Assembly (NCBI GenBank): GCA_021234155.1
Contig: JAJEKV010000036.1
Coordinates: 880,777 to 944,776 of the forward strand
Direction: 5' to 3'
DNA: 64,000 nucleotides
From: Isoetes taiwanensis
Lineage: Eukaryota; Streptophyta; Lycopodiopsida; Isoetales; Isoetaceae
Below, piece after piece: positions 1-11,149 of the stretch (the stretch's first letter is position 1; every line of letters begins with the position of its first letter). The position numbers and the translations under genes were made by a program. The notes beneath the pieces were generated by a model. The model did no database searches. It saw nothing but the letters and a program-made list of their open reading frames with translations, and was not told the origin of the DNA.

Positions 1-1559
1 AGTTGGTCACCATATGGTCCTTCATATGCTCCCTTATCCTAGCCCTTTGACTAGGTTGCACAGTCTTATCAAGAGTCTCCTTCAACTTAGCACATAAATT
101 GCACTTTGCAAAGTTGTTTGAAGTTGCTATGGTGACATGATTGAAATGCTTCTTCCATAACCTACTAAAGCTAGGTTGGGATATTGGAAGAATTCCCAAT
201 TCTCAAGTAGGGAATTCACTTCTTCCAAAATACTCTTTTGAGTACAATGTGATGGCAACCTTTTCTCAACAACCGCTCTTCCCTTTTCATCCCTTCTCGC
301 TTTTGTGTGGCATAGACTCTGCATTGAAATCAATATATTTTTCAAATATCTCCCGGCAGCCGTGGTCCCAAATTGGTCTCAACAAACCATTATTTCCATG
401 TAAAGCAATCCGCTCCCCTCACTTTTTTTTTTTTTGCCAATTATGCCATGAAGAAGTTGGAATTGCATGGATACTCGCCATGCTTTTGCACATATCCATT
501 TGCCTAGCAAAGGGTATCTTTTTCTCGCTTTGGGTTTCTTTCATCTTGAAGTGCATGCTCAAGATTGTGTACATGTAGGTCCTCCTCTCATCAACAGTGT
601 ACTCTTGAAAAGTGGCTCTTGCTTCCACCAATTGTTCTATTGTGAAGAATTGCATACAATCACTCCAACAACAATCTGAGCCCCTAACCTTCACCGTTGT
701 CTTACGTTTGGTGTCACTAATCAACTTGGCTCTTTTGCTAGGATAATGTCTGGCAACTGATACTTCTCCCCTTTTGCCTAGGTTTAGAGTTCCAACTGCC
801 AATGGATCAATATCAAGACAATCATTGTCCCCAACAACCTCAGGCTCTGGAAAAATATAATCCTCCACAAATTGAACACTACTTATAGGCCATGCCATGA
901 TGCAAGGAACCTCCAATTGCTTGACACAACCAAAACATTCCTTGTCACCCAAACCTTTACCTTTCCAGTTGTCTTCCAACATCGAAATTGCAATACCAAT
1001 ATTGTCTTCCCCTAGCCTTTCATCATTAACAGCTTGACCAGGATCTGCTAGCACAATGACTCCTTGGCCTACTATTTCCTTGTTGCACTTGTGCATGATT
1101 CTCACCTTCTTGTTCCTCCATTGCACCCTACTATAGAGGACTAATTGTTTTTCTTCAACATTCTTGCTAGGAGTTGGTTTTTCATTGATATTGCTCTTTT
1201 CACCATCTTGAGTTGGAGGGGCACCATTGACCTAGGCAAATTGCACCCTTTTTAGTCAATGAGTAAGAAAAAATTATTACACCATAAGATAAAAAAAGTA
1301 CGTACATTTATGGAATATGTAGAGGTAAATCAAATTTTTTTAAAAGCAAGAAATTCCTTGGAAATAGGTTTAATATAATAATAACAATGGGCGTAAACGA
1401 AATCATTTAAAACAAAATTTTCATGGCAACAACAAGGAAATGACATTTATATAAATATATCCAAATTTTAATTATCGAAAATTTGGATATATGATTACTG
1501 AAAAGACATATAACTAATAGGCGGAGAATTTATTATCCATAATAATATACCCTAGATAA

Positions 1560-1690
1560 TATAGTCGGCGGGAATTTAAATGCGCTGGCGTGTTATTTGA
1601 GGCAATTAATTATTCACGCTAAGAGCTAATTAACCCTATATAAAATCCGGTTCACGCTCTCAAGACCATTCTGTCCCAATTTTTTTTTTT
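1560..1690 (+). promoter_or_regulatory. Promoter-like module, copy A
   Basis: The block holds GGCGTGTTATTTGAGG, then AATTATTCACGCTAA, a TATA-like CCTATATAAAATCC and TTCACGCTCTCAAG. The same ordered set recurs at about 2710-2810, so it is a duplicated unit. It lies in the long intron of the L1 transposase-like gene. Promoter function is inferred from the TATA-like string only. Confidence 0.35.
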
Positions 1691-1844
1691 TTGCCATGAA
1701 GCGTTAAAGCCTCGGCATTCATGAAGAACCCCGAGGTCTCGTCAAAGAGACGTCGGGTTGAAGAACCCCTCTCTTCCCCGCTCATCGATTTCCTTGCCCA
1801 ATTCTCCTCGATTCCGATTCGAGAGGATGATCTTTGATTTTGAA

Positions 1845-2060
1845 GAGGAGGAGTTGAGCTCCTCCTCGATTCCTCCGATTACAAGAGGAGGAAGAGGAGG
1901 AGGAGTTGGAGGAAGAGGAGGAGATGTCCTCCCAAGAGCATGAAACCGCCTCGCCTGGGGGTTGGCTTGACCCTCAAATGCAGAATGAAATCTCCTCAAG
2001 AAGAGGAGGAGGAGGAAGAGGAGGAGGAGGGGGAGGAAGAGGATGAGGAGGAAGGTCGAG
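1845..2060. repeat. GAGGAG-rich purine tract
   Basis: Low-complexity GAG/GGA repeats on the plus strand within the L1 intron. Open frames across it are compositional artefacts rich in Glu, Gly or Pro, and I do not call a gene. Confidence 0.8.
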
Positions 2061-2204
2061 AATTCCACCCGTTTTTAGAATGGGTCGAGAGATGAGCCAG
2101 GTTTGCATGTCTGCTTTTTTTTTTTTTTCACCTTTCTTTCTTTTCTAACACCTTTCTTTCTTCTTTGTTCCGGGCGTGGAAGATCAATGATGCATCCCCG
2201 GTGC

Positions 2205-2420
2205 ATCTTGTAAAGCCTTCGGGCATTTTGTAAAGCCTTCTGCATTTTGTAAAAGCCATTCTTGGCATCCGTACATATCAATTTTGAATGAAATCAAATA
2301 GTTTTCTTCACAAACTTTTTCTTCAAACAGTTTTTCTTCAAACAGCTTTTTCGTACATAAAAATATTTTGAATGAAATCAAACCTGCTTTTCTCAAGCAT
2401 TTTGTCTCCAAAGTGTTTTC
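2205..2420. repeat. Short imperfect tandem repeats in the L1 intron
   Basis: Three copies of a unit containing CATTTTGTAAAGCC at 2205-2260, then repeats of TTCTTCAAACAG and of TTTTGAATGAAATCAAA to about 2390. No coding signal was recognised. Confidence 0.6.
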
Positions 2421-2699
2421 TCCAAAATTTTGTCTCTCGCATTTGTGTCAACAAAGTCTCGAACACTATAAATCAATCACGCTGAAGATAGGAAATTTTC
2501 CTATACGACCTAAAACAATTCCCCAACTCAACAAGTCATTTTTTAGCCTTGATAATTTTGCCTTTAAAATTATTTTTAATTTAGCCTATATAAAATTTCA
2601 AATTCTTTTTTTTTCAATGCAATGAATGGAATAAAATGTCATGGAGAATTTATTGCATGAAATGCAATATTCTCCATATATACCATATACATGTCATGT

Positions 2700-2815
2700 C
2701 CAAGGAAGACCGTGACGCCCGGTGTGTTAATTCAAGCAATCAATTATTCACGCTAACTTATTTCTAATTGTGCCTATATAAATCCATTTTACGCTCTCAA
2801 AGTTCCTACATTTTC
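2700..2815 (+). promoter_or_regulatory. Promoter-like module, copy B
   Basis: Diverged duplicate of the 1560-1690 block: GCCCGGTGTGTTAATTC, CAATTATTCACGCTAAC, TGCCTATATAAATCC, TTTTACGCTCTCAAAG. A possible donor (AAATCTTG|GTGAGC) follows near 2880, and an ATG opens a short frame at 3127 (MAGLIQEDKLLHLLEARE). It may drive a plus-strand transcript through the intron; this is unproven. Confidence 0.35.
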
Positions 2816-3350
2816 TTCCTTCCTTCATACGATTTGCGGTTGTGCTTCTTCATTGTTTTGGATCCGCCGTCCCAAATCTTGGTGAGCAGATTTATATTCA
2901 TCAATGTTAGATGTTTGGTTTCGCAATTTCTAACTTACTAAAAGACTCCGCCTTTTGTTCTATAGCATCAGCGAGCGGGACATCTGGAGACTCGAATTAA
3001 AACCAAAAGCGAGAGGACTAAGGCCCTGCTAATCGAAAAAGCCTCTAATTAAAACCACAAGCATCTATCCTCCTTCCAAAATCGGAACTCAAGGTTAGTT
3101 TTCATTTAGTTTTAAGTATCATCTCAATGGCGGGTTTAATCCAAGAAGACAAGCTTTTGCATTTGCTCGAGGCGAGGGAAGCGGATGATGTTTATGAAAA
3201 CCGTAATAGTTTTTATAAACTTCATCTGCTTCTTTTTGTTTCGAGTAAATTCTTGAGTTTCTCTTCCTGAATTAATCATGCTATTGCATGCAAGTTTCTA
3301 TTATGAATGTGTAGTAGAAAGCATTAGAAAAATCTGAAAGATAATATTTG

Positions 3351-3652
3351 AAACACGCTAAGCGTGTTTTAGGGTAATCTTAGCCTTCAACATGAATACA
3401 CGCTCGGCGTGCATTCAGCAGGGAGGGAGAAAAAAAAAACCTGTACAGATAGATAAGTAAATAGATAAAGGCCAGGCAATTATTTACACGCCGGGTTACA
3501 TTGAATGCACGCCGAAAGTGTATAGTTTTCCTATATAGCGGTTTACACGCGAAAGGCAAACAATTGTATCCCTACTTTCAACTTTTACGCTAAACACGGG
3601 CGTGTCTCTTAGTTTCTAAGTTTATAAATAAAGAAATATAACACGCCAGCGT
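3351..3652. repeat. CACGC..GCGTG palindrome cluster 1 (L1 intron)
   Basis: Short palindromes built on ACACGC and its complement: AAACACGCTAAGCGTGTTT at 3351, ACACGCTCGGCGTGCA near 3399, half-sites near 3488, 3508 and 3593, and AACACGCCAGCGTGAA near 3640. The same family recurs in the introns and non-coding gaps of the divergent gene. Confidence 0.75.
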
Positions 3653-3686
3653 GAATACCGATACTCGGCTCACTTCCTATTGATAG

Positions 3687-4454
3687 ATGCGGGTTACATT
3701 AATCACCCTTGGTGACGAAGATGGATTGGAATTACATTTGGGCCAGCAATCACACAGCCCACTCGGTTTAGGCTCCAATCTCGGTCCGGTTGAACCACGC
3801 CCGAGCACCCGGGCCAAGGAGCACCGATCTTGCAACCCCGAGTACTTGGATCAAGTAATGATGATGGCGGCAGAGCGCTTGAGGGGCAATGATAGATCTC
3901 GGGCTGGGGCCCTTGCAATCGCATCGGGAGGCTCGCCCTCTTATCTAATCACCGAGAATGCAAGACATGCATTGATCGAGAGTGAATCTCGCATCCGTCA
4001 TTTCGAGATTCAAAATGAGGAGCTGCGTTTCTTAGTGGTTAGCCTCTATGCCCGGATGCCCCAACACGAATCACTACCACAAAGTGTATATCGATGCAAT
4101 GGAGATGGCTCAACCAATGGAACCACTACCGCAGCGCGCTATCACGATGCATTGGAGGTTCAACCAATGGAGCAGGAGGTGGAGCAGGAGGAGGAGCAGG
4201 AGGTGGAGGTGGAGCAAAGCGGGGGGGTGGTGGAGCTAGAGCCCGTGTTTTGGCCGGGTTTTACGGAAGAATTCACTATGCCCCGCAATGGAAATGGGAG
4301 TATCGATAGCCCACTACTCAAGAGACTGGGCTTGAAACAAAGAGATGTCCGGGATTTTGTCCGGTTTTATCCAGTTTATCCGATTATATACTATTGTAAT
4401 CTTTTTCCAATGAATACAACAAATTTTGTCTACTTCTATATTTCTACAATGTAA
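3687..4454 (+). CDS. Unrecognised 255-aa open frame inside the L1 intron
   Basis: Open plus-strand frame lying wholly inside the 3.2-kb intron of the minus-strand gene. It has a helical, possibly coiled-coil part around residues 90-125 (ESESRIRHFEIQNEEL), then a Glu-rich stretch (MEQEVEQEEEQEVEVEQ) at about 160-180. The end is hydrophobic and aromatic and may be beyond the real stop of an exon. Two promoter-like modules and an ATG at 3127 lie upstream, so this could be a later exon of a small nested gene. I recognise no domain. The 255-residue length argues weakly for coding. Confidence 0.35.
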   Translation: MRVTLITLGDEDGLELHLGQQSHSPLGLGSNLGPVEPRPSTRAKEHRSCNPEYLDQVMMMAAERLRGNDRSRAGALAIASGGSPSYLITENARHALIESESRIRHFEIQNEELRFLVVSLYARMPQHESLPQSVYRCNGDGSTNGTTTAARYHDALEVQPMEQEVEQEEEQEVEVEQSGGVVELEPVFWPGFTEEFTMPRNGNGSIDSPLLKRLGLKQRDVRDFVRFYPVYPIIYYCNLFPMNTTNFVYFYISTM

Positions 4455-4799
4455 TACATGTTACATACCTTTTTAAGCGGTTTCTTGGCCATGCAACAAA
4501 TGTTCCAACACTTTCTCCAACCGTATCCCCACCGGAATGTCTCATGAGGTAAAGCTTCATCCATAGCGCAGCAGTTAATCACTGTAACTCGGACATACTT
4601 ATCCCCGAGCGGAATTCCATGACAGTTTACAGTCGGATCGATGGAGTCGATCTTGCATAATCCTACTTTCCTTTTCTGATTTGTAGTTAACATGAAACAT
4701 TCATCTTCGACACTGCAGAAAATTGCTATTCAGACACCTACTATTGGAAATTAATGTTCAAGCTATTGGAATGAGATGAGTACCGAATTCTGTAGCCAT

Positions 4800-5138
4800 T
4801 CTTGAGAAGCTGATTTGAGTCTCCTGATTGATTTGAGAAGCTGAAGGCGCTATGGAAACTCTGGCGCTCGGGAAAATTCGAATTAGAAGAAAGATTAGGT
4901 TAACTACGTTTAGGCGGGATAAATTTGGCGGGATTTTAAAAACTTAATGAAAGAAGTCGGCGGACGGGTCTTCGTCATTATTATTTGTATGTGTCAAGAA
5001 TATTTCGAAACTGCATTTTGTGTTTTCTTGAAATTCAAATTTCTCTATTTCTCGTACAGGTAGAAAAAGCTATTTCTTCGAGCAGCTCGAGCGCGTATCC
5101 GAGCGACCTTCCGACTCTGTTACTAGGCGACTCCGGAG
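4800..5138. promoter_or_regulatory. Divergent spacer of module L1
   Basis: Interval between the probable start of the minus-strand transposase-like gene and the plus-strand ATG at 5139. By position it must hold the control sequences of both genes if they are expressed. No canonical TATA box is obvious. Equivalent divergent spacers occur in L3 and L4. Confidence 0.45.
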
Positions 5139-5339
5139 ATGTCTTCTAAAGCGAATCGAGGTCGAGGCGGACGGGGCAGAGGAAGCGGTGGAAGAGGAAT
5201 CTCTAAACCCGGCTCTTCTCAAGTTTCAGAGGACGTTGATCGGGGAATACCACGAGAATACAGAACCCTATTCAAGGTATTTAATTTGCCACAGAATACA
5301 CACTGTGTGGAGAGTATTATGCTTGCATGAATTTGAGAT

Positions 5340-5410
5340 ATTTCCTTTCACTTAATATGCTTTGCATGAGTTTGAGTTATTATGCTTTGCATGAATTTTA
5401 AGTATTAACA
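5340..5410. repeat. TATGCTTTGCATGA repeats in L1 ParB intron 1
   Basis: Three near-copies of TATGCTTTGCATGA(A/G)TTT between 5330 and 5402. No function suggested. Confidence 0.6.
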
Positions 5411-5626
5411 TCAGTTAATGCTCTGATTGTCCGCTTAGAGAACATAATTTTGCTCGCTTTTTATATATAGAATATAGTGGTGTTAGACAGGTTGGAGATA
5501 GCAATGTTCAATGAGGTTAAATAGTGTGAAATATGGATTCATGAAGGGTATGTAGCTTAAAATGTGGATGCAAAATAATTTAGTTTCAAATTAACGCATA
5601 GCATGGTCAATAATAGGAGATACCAA

Positions 5627-5677
5627 CACGCCAAGCGTGATTTGTACTAATTTAGGTTTAAATGCACGCCGCGTGAT
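5627..5677. repeat. CACGC..GCGTG palindrome pair (ParB-like intron 1)
   Basis: AACACGCCAAGCGTGATTT near 5627 and GCACGCCGCGTGATC near 5662, both non-coding, within intron 1 of the L1 ParB-like gene. Same family as 3351-3652. Confidence 0.7.
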
Positions 5678-6868
5678 CTCTTGTTCCGAAAAGTACTCTA
5701 AAAAGTGCTCATCTTCATTTGCGGTGCTCAAGAGGAAGAAAACCCCTACTAATTCGGGTTCTAATCCCGCCAAGAAAGCAAGGGCGGATCGCGACCCGGA
5801 TCGCGGTACCATATGATCTCACCTTAGATGATGAAGGGCCGATTCTTATAGCAACCACCGACCCCTCACCACGAAGAGGAAATGGGCGAGGTGTCTTGAG
5901 TGGTGCGTTGACCTTGCCAAGACAAATGGCAAGCTCGACTTAACTCTCTTCTCGAGGAAAAAGGAAGCGCACAAGATGGCCAAACAAGGGATCCTAATCT
6001 CTTGTGAGGAAGAGGATGACACCCACGCAAATTGCTCTTGGAGATTACATGTAAGCGGAAGAAAGATCCGCTCGGACTTACTCACTTGTAGAGCTAACGC
6101 ATACAAGGATACGTTCATGAAGACGGATGTGAATCGGTGAGACATGTTTTAAGTATGGTTGGCCAACCAATGTAGCGATTACGCCAATATCTATTTGCCA
6201 AGGGTTACGGTACATGCGTGAGGCATGTTCACTAAACCGACACCAAGTCACTATTTGCGCAAGCTAGGGAATTAGGCCGACTTGAAAGCTTCTAAAAGGG
6301 TCCTAGATCTAGGGAAGAATGTTCAACCCTGCGGTTGTCGAAGGCATGGAGGCTTCGTTTTGAGAATGAAGCAGACAGAGTGGCGCTAACTAGAGGCCAT
6401 GAACAAGTGAATAAGTCACGTTGACCATTATCCATTGGGTCTTAAGGAAACTTTTGCGATCCATGTGAAGTCCCTCATCCGTTCACCAAGCTCCATTTAT
6501 GTTAGCGGGAGATATGATCCAAAGACATGCCATGGAGATTGTTCGAGCATGATTAGCAATCCAGTCAAATGCCTATGCCGGCGGATGTGCTACCTTGGGA
6601 TATGATCTCGAACAAGCTGCTTTGGTGGACGAACGTCCGTGAGCTATTATCAAGTGATGATATTAAATATGTCATCATCGACGGCAAAGATTCCGTTGAG
6701 GCACAAAAGGCCATCATCATCAAAAGCCGGAACAAACAGGCCAAAAAGTGTTCTACAATCACTATGCGTATAGGAGGTGTCGATCTTGGATGCCAATACT
6801 TCACCCGCAGATTTGGCTGAGATTAGTGCAACTTTGAATGAAATGGGGAAGACATTTCTATACAAAAA

Positions 6869-7165
6869 AGGTAATCAACCTGGTTTCATAAATTGTATTC
6901 ACGCCAGCGCAGCTTTCAAATCAAACCAATTCACGCCAGCGTGTTTGAAATCAATCGAATTCCACGCCCGGTGTTTTCAAGTCAACCAATTGATTTGAAA
7001 ACACCGCTGGAATTGATTGATTTGAAAACACGCTTGGCGGAATTGGTTTGATTTGAACTACGCCGGGCGTGAATTGCATTAGTAACTTTATTCATTTCAC
7101 GCCCGGTGATTTTTCTCTTCATCAATTCTATTCAAATCACGCCCGTGTTTTCTATTCTATGATCT
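6869..7165. repeat. Dense CACGC..GCGTG palindrome array (intron)
   Basis: The array starts at a donor-like AAAG|GTAATC. About eight copies in 300 bp of ATTCACGCCAGCG, AATTCACGCCAGCGTG, TCCACGCCCGGTG, ACACGCTTGGCGG, CTACGCCGGGCGTGAAT and ATTTCACGCCCGGTG, linked by AATTGATTTGAAAAC-type spacers. It is the densest part of the L1 palindrome set and is flanked by decayed ParB-like exons. Confidence 0.75.
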
Positions 7166-8564
7166 TGATTCAATGTCCGTACTATTGCGGTCCATACGTT
7201 GAACAACCGCGCCACGCCCGTCAACGATGGGTGGAATATGGCTGCCCATTGCCCACCGCATGCAGGCGGTCAAAGTCCGAGGCATTCAAGCTGGGCCGGA
7301 GCGGACTCTACGCCATGAACAATTATACTGAGAAGAAGAAGACCGCAAGAAAATCAAAGAAAAAAGGTGGTGATGACATTGCGCATCCTTCAAAAGCTCA
7401 TCCAAAGTCGTCGACCAACAGGACTTCGTATAAGATTGTGTTTTGTAAGGAGGCGGATGGCTCAAGTGGAATGAATTCAGGGCGCTTATGCACAAGGGAA
7501 GCCGCCGGATACTATGGGTAGGGTGCCTCCTGTTGATGTAAGCATCTTTGACTTGAATGTGACAGAGATGAGAAAGACTCAGGGGCTAGACGACGCTGAG
7601 ACCATTTGGGTTTTAGACCAGTGCTTAAAGAAGGAAGTCTTATACAAGAAGGGTGCTTTCACCAAGGATAGGATGTCCTTCGTTGAGTCTGCAGTCATGT
7701 AAAGGATGTACGATACAATGAAGTCACCAGTAGGAGCCGAGTTACAAAGGCTATCTGGGGATGTGGCATTATCCAAATTGGATTGCCGGACAAATACAAG
7801 GTCAAGAATGATGACATCAAGAAGTTTGTATTCTGGTCAAAGGACTTCCTAAAGAATTGGAAGGCTAAAAATACAAAACATAAGGAGACTCTACCCCCTA
7901 AGGTACTGGCTGAGTTGAGAAGAAAAGTGGCCCTTGTGAAGAAGATTACTGGAGAAGACGACACTGGTCCATATTCAGTCTCCATTGGGTACAAAGGTCT
8001 CTTGCCAGATTCAACTTCTGGCCTTAAAAATATATCACTCTTTGTGTTGGACAGCGAGGGGGTGGGAGGAGAGGAGATATGGGCATGAACCGGAAGGACT
8101 ACGAGCTTCTTTACCAAATTGTATAGGATTGACAACCGAGAGGTCCTTCACTATTGTCATCGTTTGTCCTTCGTGAGTCACATCTGCATGCACTATCTGG
8201 CTGCTCATGATCCGAGTGCCTCAAAGTTATTAGGGAGGGATGCCTAATATATGATGTTAAGGATAATGAGTCAGCAAACGAATCGGAAGATGGCACATGT
8301 GATCTTTATTATGATATCCATGTCCGGACGAGGAATATGATATTGCTAAGGCCAAGGGTGACAATAGCGATTGCATGGGAATGTTTTCTTCTAGATGATC
8401 CGGACTTAAGAACTATATTCTTTCATACGGATCGGGATCGATCACCGTAACAGGGATGAGTCGGAAGAGGATGAGGATCGGGACCCCCTCCTAAGTGGGG
8501 AAATCAAGTAGGAGCTACAAACTAAGGAGAAGGGCCCCTTAAATAAAAATGGATTTCCCCGCCT

Positions 8565-8852
8565 ATGGTCGCTTACCTCGTCGAGGCATTTGCTCCAATT
8601 GATACAACCTGCTTGGAGCTTCATGTTGGAGGTTATATTGCCCGAGAGGCTCTTATGGGTGCAAGAAGATGTCACTGCTTTGTGAGTGATGAGCAGGCCA
8701 AAGACTTTCTTGAACCATTCCTCATGCATGTGCTTGCCAAGTCTCCTAAAGGCCCTTATGGCAACCTGAAATCATCAGCAATCAAAAGTCTCGTAGACTT
8801 GTCCAATTCGAAAGTGGACGTTGCTCCTGGAGAGGGAACTAGTAATCTATGA
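8565..8852 (+). other. Possible methyltransferase-like fold in the L1 ParB-like C-terminal region
   Basis: 95-aa frame with LVEAFAPIDTTCLELHVGG followed by REALMGARRCHCFVSDEQAKDFLE. The pattern hydrophobic strand, Gly-Gly turn, helix, GARR, then an acidic residue after a strand resembles the SAM-binding motif I region of Rossmann DNA methylases, but the usual FxGxG is replaced by HVGGY. It lies downstream of the ParB-like box in the same decayed gene. A weak call; it may be an unrelated C-terminal domain. Confidence 0.25.
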
Positions 8853-8909
8853 CTGATAAGGAAAGCAAGAATGAACAAATAGTTTGCTAAACCGGTTGCT
8901 CAAAGTACT

Positions 8910-9245
8910 GTGATGGCGGCGAACTTAGGGAATATCCTTGCCCACATTGCGGGTGATGCAAGCAACAATAGAGTAGATTCACAGGTTAACAATGAAATAA
9001 TTGACAGGGAAACCGAAAATGAAGGCAACGAAGGCGGCTCTAGTGATTCACAGGTTTGCCAAATCAATAGTAAAATAATGTCAGTTGTGAAGGACGCAGC
9101 GGAACTAATAGAAAATAACAATTCTAACAGTCAGAAGAAGACGAAGATTAAGGGTGGCGGAGGGGAGAATGACGCCGATGACGGCAGCGAAACTGAAGAT
9201 GATAGGTATGGCCTTGCCGACGAAATAGCGCCACGCGTGATTTAA
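8910..9245 (+). other. Acidic low-complexity exon-like segment of the L1 ParB-like gene
   Basis: 111-aa open frame, Asn/Glu/Gly/Ser rich (ETENEGNEGGSSDSQV, KGGGGENDADDGSETEDD), with no catalytic motif. It sits between the methylase-like block and the last palindrome cluster, and looks like a linker or disordered region of the ParB-like protein. Confidence 0.35.
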
Positions 9246-9365
9246 TTTGTATTACCTTTGAATTAAATCGCGCCAAGCGTGCTTTGATTATTTTTCGTTG
9301 TCAAACTAAATCACGCCGAGCGCGATTTGGTTATGACTATTTCAAATCACGCTTGGCGCGTTTGT
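9230..9365. repeat. CACGC..GCGTG palindrome cluster 3
   Basis: Four members in about 130 bp: CCACGCGTGATTTAA, AATCGCGCCAAGCGTG, AATCACGCCGAGCGCGATT and AATCACGCTTGGCGCG. They separate two exon-like blocks of the decayed gene, as in the 6.9-7.2 kb array. Confidence 0.7.
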
Positions 9366-10344
9366 ATTGTTTGTGTTATCGTATCTTGCTGACCGGATAC
9401 ATGTTTGATGTTTCAGCTTCCATTGCGTTTCTAAGAAGGTTGTGGTGTTCTAAGAAGGTTGTGGTGTCCGAAAAATAAAGTGGCTAGAGAACAGTTTCAT
9501 CAGACACCAGTAGAATCAAACACCAAGTGGATCTATCCGCGGCCGCACTTGAAGGAGATGCTAGACGAGGGCATTCGGGTTATTTCGAGTTGGTATTTGG
9601 TCATCCATGGAACTAAGGAACATCAAGGATACTTTGGAGGCACCGGGGAAATGCGAAAATTGGTTGACCCTTTGGGATCGTAACAAATGTGTGAAGTTCA
9701 CTAATCCCAAGGATCCAACAGTGCAAGCCTATCTTCATCAAACACTTGAGTAACATGATGGACGAACTTGGTATCGAGAATAAGGATGATATAATCATAG
9801 TGGATGATGATGCTCTCAAATGCTTCTACAATCAAACACAGTTCTGAATCCACCATCTTACGATCCAAAAACTTTGGGACGATGATTTTCTCGTGAAGTT
9901 TGTGTCTATTATGCATAATTTGGCTATGGGGATGACGGTGGGTGAAGTGTTAGATTCGTACCCAGAACTGGATAGAACGGCTGACATGGAACCACACCTT
10001 GTTAAATACGTGGAAAAACATGGATTGATCCCTTAATGTTTTATTGGAATATATGATATTTTTGTATGATATTTGTGCCATGTATCGATAATTTCGAGTC
10101 TGGAATTGCCTCGCAAATAATGCAATTTGTTATTATCAAACCTAATATTATCATCTATTGAGCAAGCAATATTTGTCTCATCTATGTTAGCAACTTGCTC
10201 TTCATTTCTGCATATTTCAATTCGCATATGAAAAGTCACACGTGAATCGCAACCTTATGTTATTTTTGAAGTCCAAAAAAAAAGATTAAAAAAAACAAAA
10301 ACCCCCTAGAAGACAATAGCAGGTTGGCGTGATTTTGGAGTTGA

Positions 10345-10980
10345 CATAATCCCAATTTAATTGGATGATGGTTGGTAGGCCTTAGCGATTCTAGCTTGTG
10401 CGTCCTGGAGGGTTACTGCAGGGGGAATATCCAAACCCTGAAAGATACACAATCTTCTGCGCTTCCAGATGGACCACAGCAACCATCCTGATGCCAAATG
10501 AAATGCTTGACTCCGCACCTTATTCCAAGTATCCGGATAAATAGCCAGAAGCACTTGCTGACTCGTCAATGTCACATGAAAAAGAGAGAGCAGCCAAGAC
10601 CAAATAGGCTGGAGATGATCACATAAAAAGAAACAATGCTCAATTGTCTCATCCCTTTGCTTGCACAGTGGGCAGAGAGCTGACACTCGAGGATCAAATC
10701 TGTGGACAAGCACATTCACCCGAGGGCATCCATGAAGAATCTGCCACCAAAGCACAGCCACCTTAGGATGGAGTAGTTTATCCGAAGCCCAAGTCCACAT
10801 ACGTCTTCAACTAGGAGGTGAGAGCTGAAGGGACCACTTAGTGAATGGCAGAAGGATATCACCATTGACAAGCAGCCTACACATAGAGTTCACAAGCCTA
10901 TGCTCGTGAACACTCTGGTGGAAAACCCACATGCACCCTTCCATAGCCTCTGGAGCAGCCAATGGCAGAGTACTAGTAGA
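10345..10980 (-). mobile_element. LINE fragment with reverse-transcriptase zinc-binding domain
   Basis: C-terminal end of a plant LINE ORF2. The frame at 10800-10357 reads KVAVLWWQILHG, then the Cys-His cluster CPLCKQRDETIEHCFFLC, and SIWKRRRLCIFQG. Homology continues upstream to about 10980 through an in-frame stop. It is closely similar to the plus-strand copy at 22936-23560, so both come from one family. It is 5-prime truncated and has no clear poly-A tail. Confidence 0.85.
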
Positions 10981-11149
10981 AAGATTTGTCTTCTGCTATT
11001 TCTTCTTCTCGTGTTTCAAGAGCTATTGATTTGATGATTCGTGATAATAAGAGAGGCCTTAGCCCGCCTTAGCTCACTTTTGTATGAGCTTCTACGTGAG
11101 GCTCAGCTTGATTAGTCATTTGGAGTTGTGGGCTAGTATACTGGTGTCT

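Larger units (their letters stand above)
1..4712 (-). pseudogene. L1 DUF7869-type transposase-like gene, partial and frameshifted
   Basis: Transposase-like protein whose catalytic part lies left of the window. Exon 4712-4469 encodes a domain I take as DUF8039-like (HGIPLGDKYVRV, DEALPHET) and ends AAG|GTATGT. A 3.2-kb intron (4468-1232) is followed by an acceptor (TTTGCCTAG) and an exon from 1231, with phase kept. That exon has GVIVLADPGQAV, then the family's Cys box (DCCWSDCMQFFT) near 550-620, and reaches an A-run at 420-431 where the frame breaks. It continues with GERIALHGNNG, MPHK, EEVNSLLE, FSRLWKKHF and a CNLCAKLK zinc-knuckle-like motif down to position 1, with further frame changes near 290 and 165. 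The same blocks occur in L2-L4. An upstream exon near 4870-4790 (ATG GCT ACA GAA TTC) is possible. It is divergent from the ParB-like gene at 5139. The family link is strong; the domain names are from memory. Confidence 0.75.
5139..10036 (+). pseudogene. L1 ParB-like gene, multi-exon and decayed
   Basis: Partner of the L1 transposase-like gene. Exon 1 (5139-5276) is MSSKANRGRGG.. and ends AAG|GTATTT. A coding block at about 5868-6138 (TKRKWARC, KLDLTLFSRKKEAHKM, GILISCEEEDD) matches L4 (NERKW, KDLCLFLGTGKKAED, GIVIAMWEG) and ends CG|GTGAGA. After a frameshift come HYPLGL near 6437 and, at 6569-6740, PADVLPWDMIS and IIDGKDSVEAQKAI, matching L4 PADVVPFDPIT and IISGNHSIYAAQLL; the box Asn-His has become Lys-Asp. 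SILDANTSPADLAEISATLN then parallels L4 RVLNGNLSDREYIELSIQCN. Later blocks run to a stop near 10036 with many frame changes. Clearly a pseudogene, but its homology to L4 is visible block by block. Confidence 0.7.

Noticed and set aside
1742-2068. Leu/Pro-rich protein genes over the purine tract
   Set aside because: Frames on both strands are products of GAG repeats and have no family similarity.
5868-6140. MULE-like N-terminal domain (C..CSWRLHVSG) in L1
   Set aside because: At first it looked like a MuDR zinc-finger part, but the whole block aligns better with the N-terminal domain of the L4 ParB-like gene (KRKW, DL.LF, KK, GI.I) and its exon end fits a splice donor.
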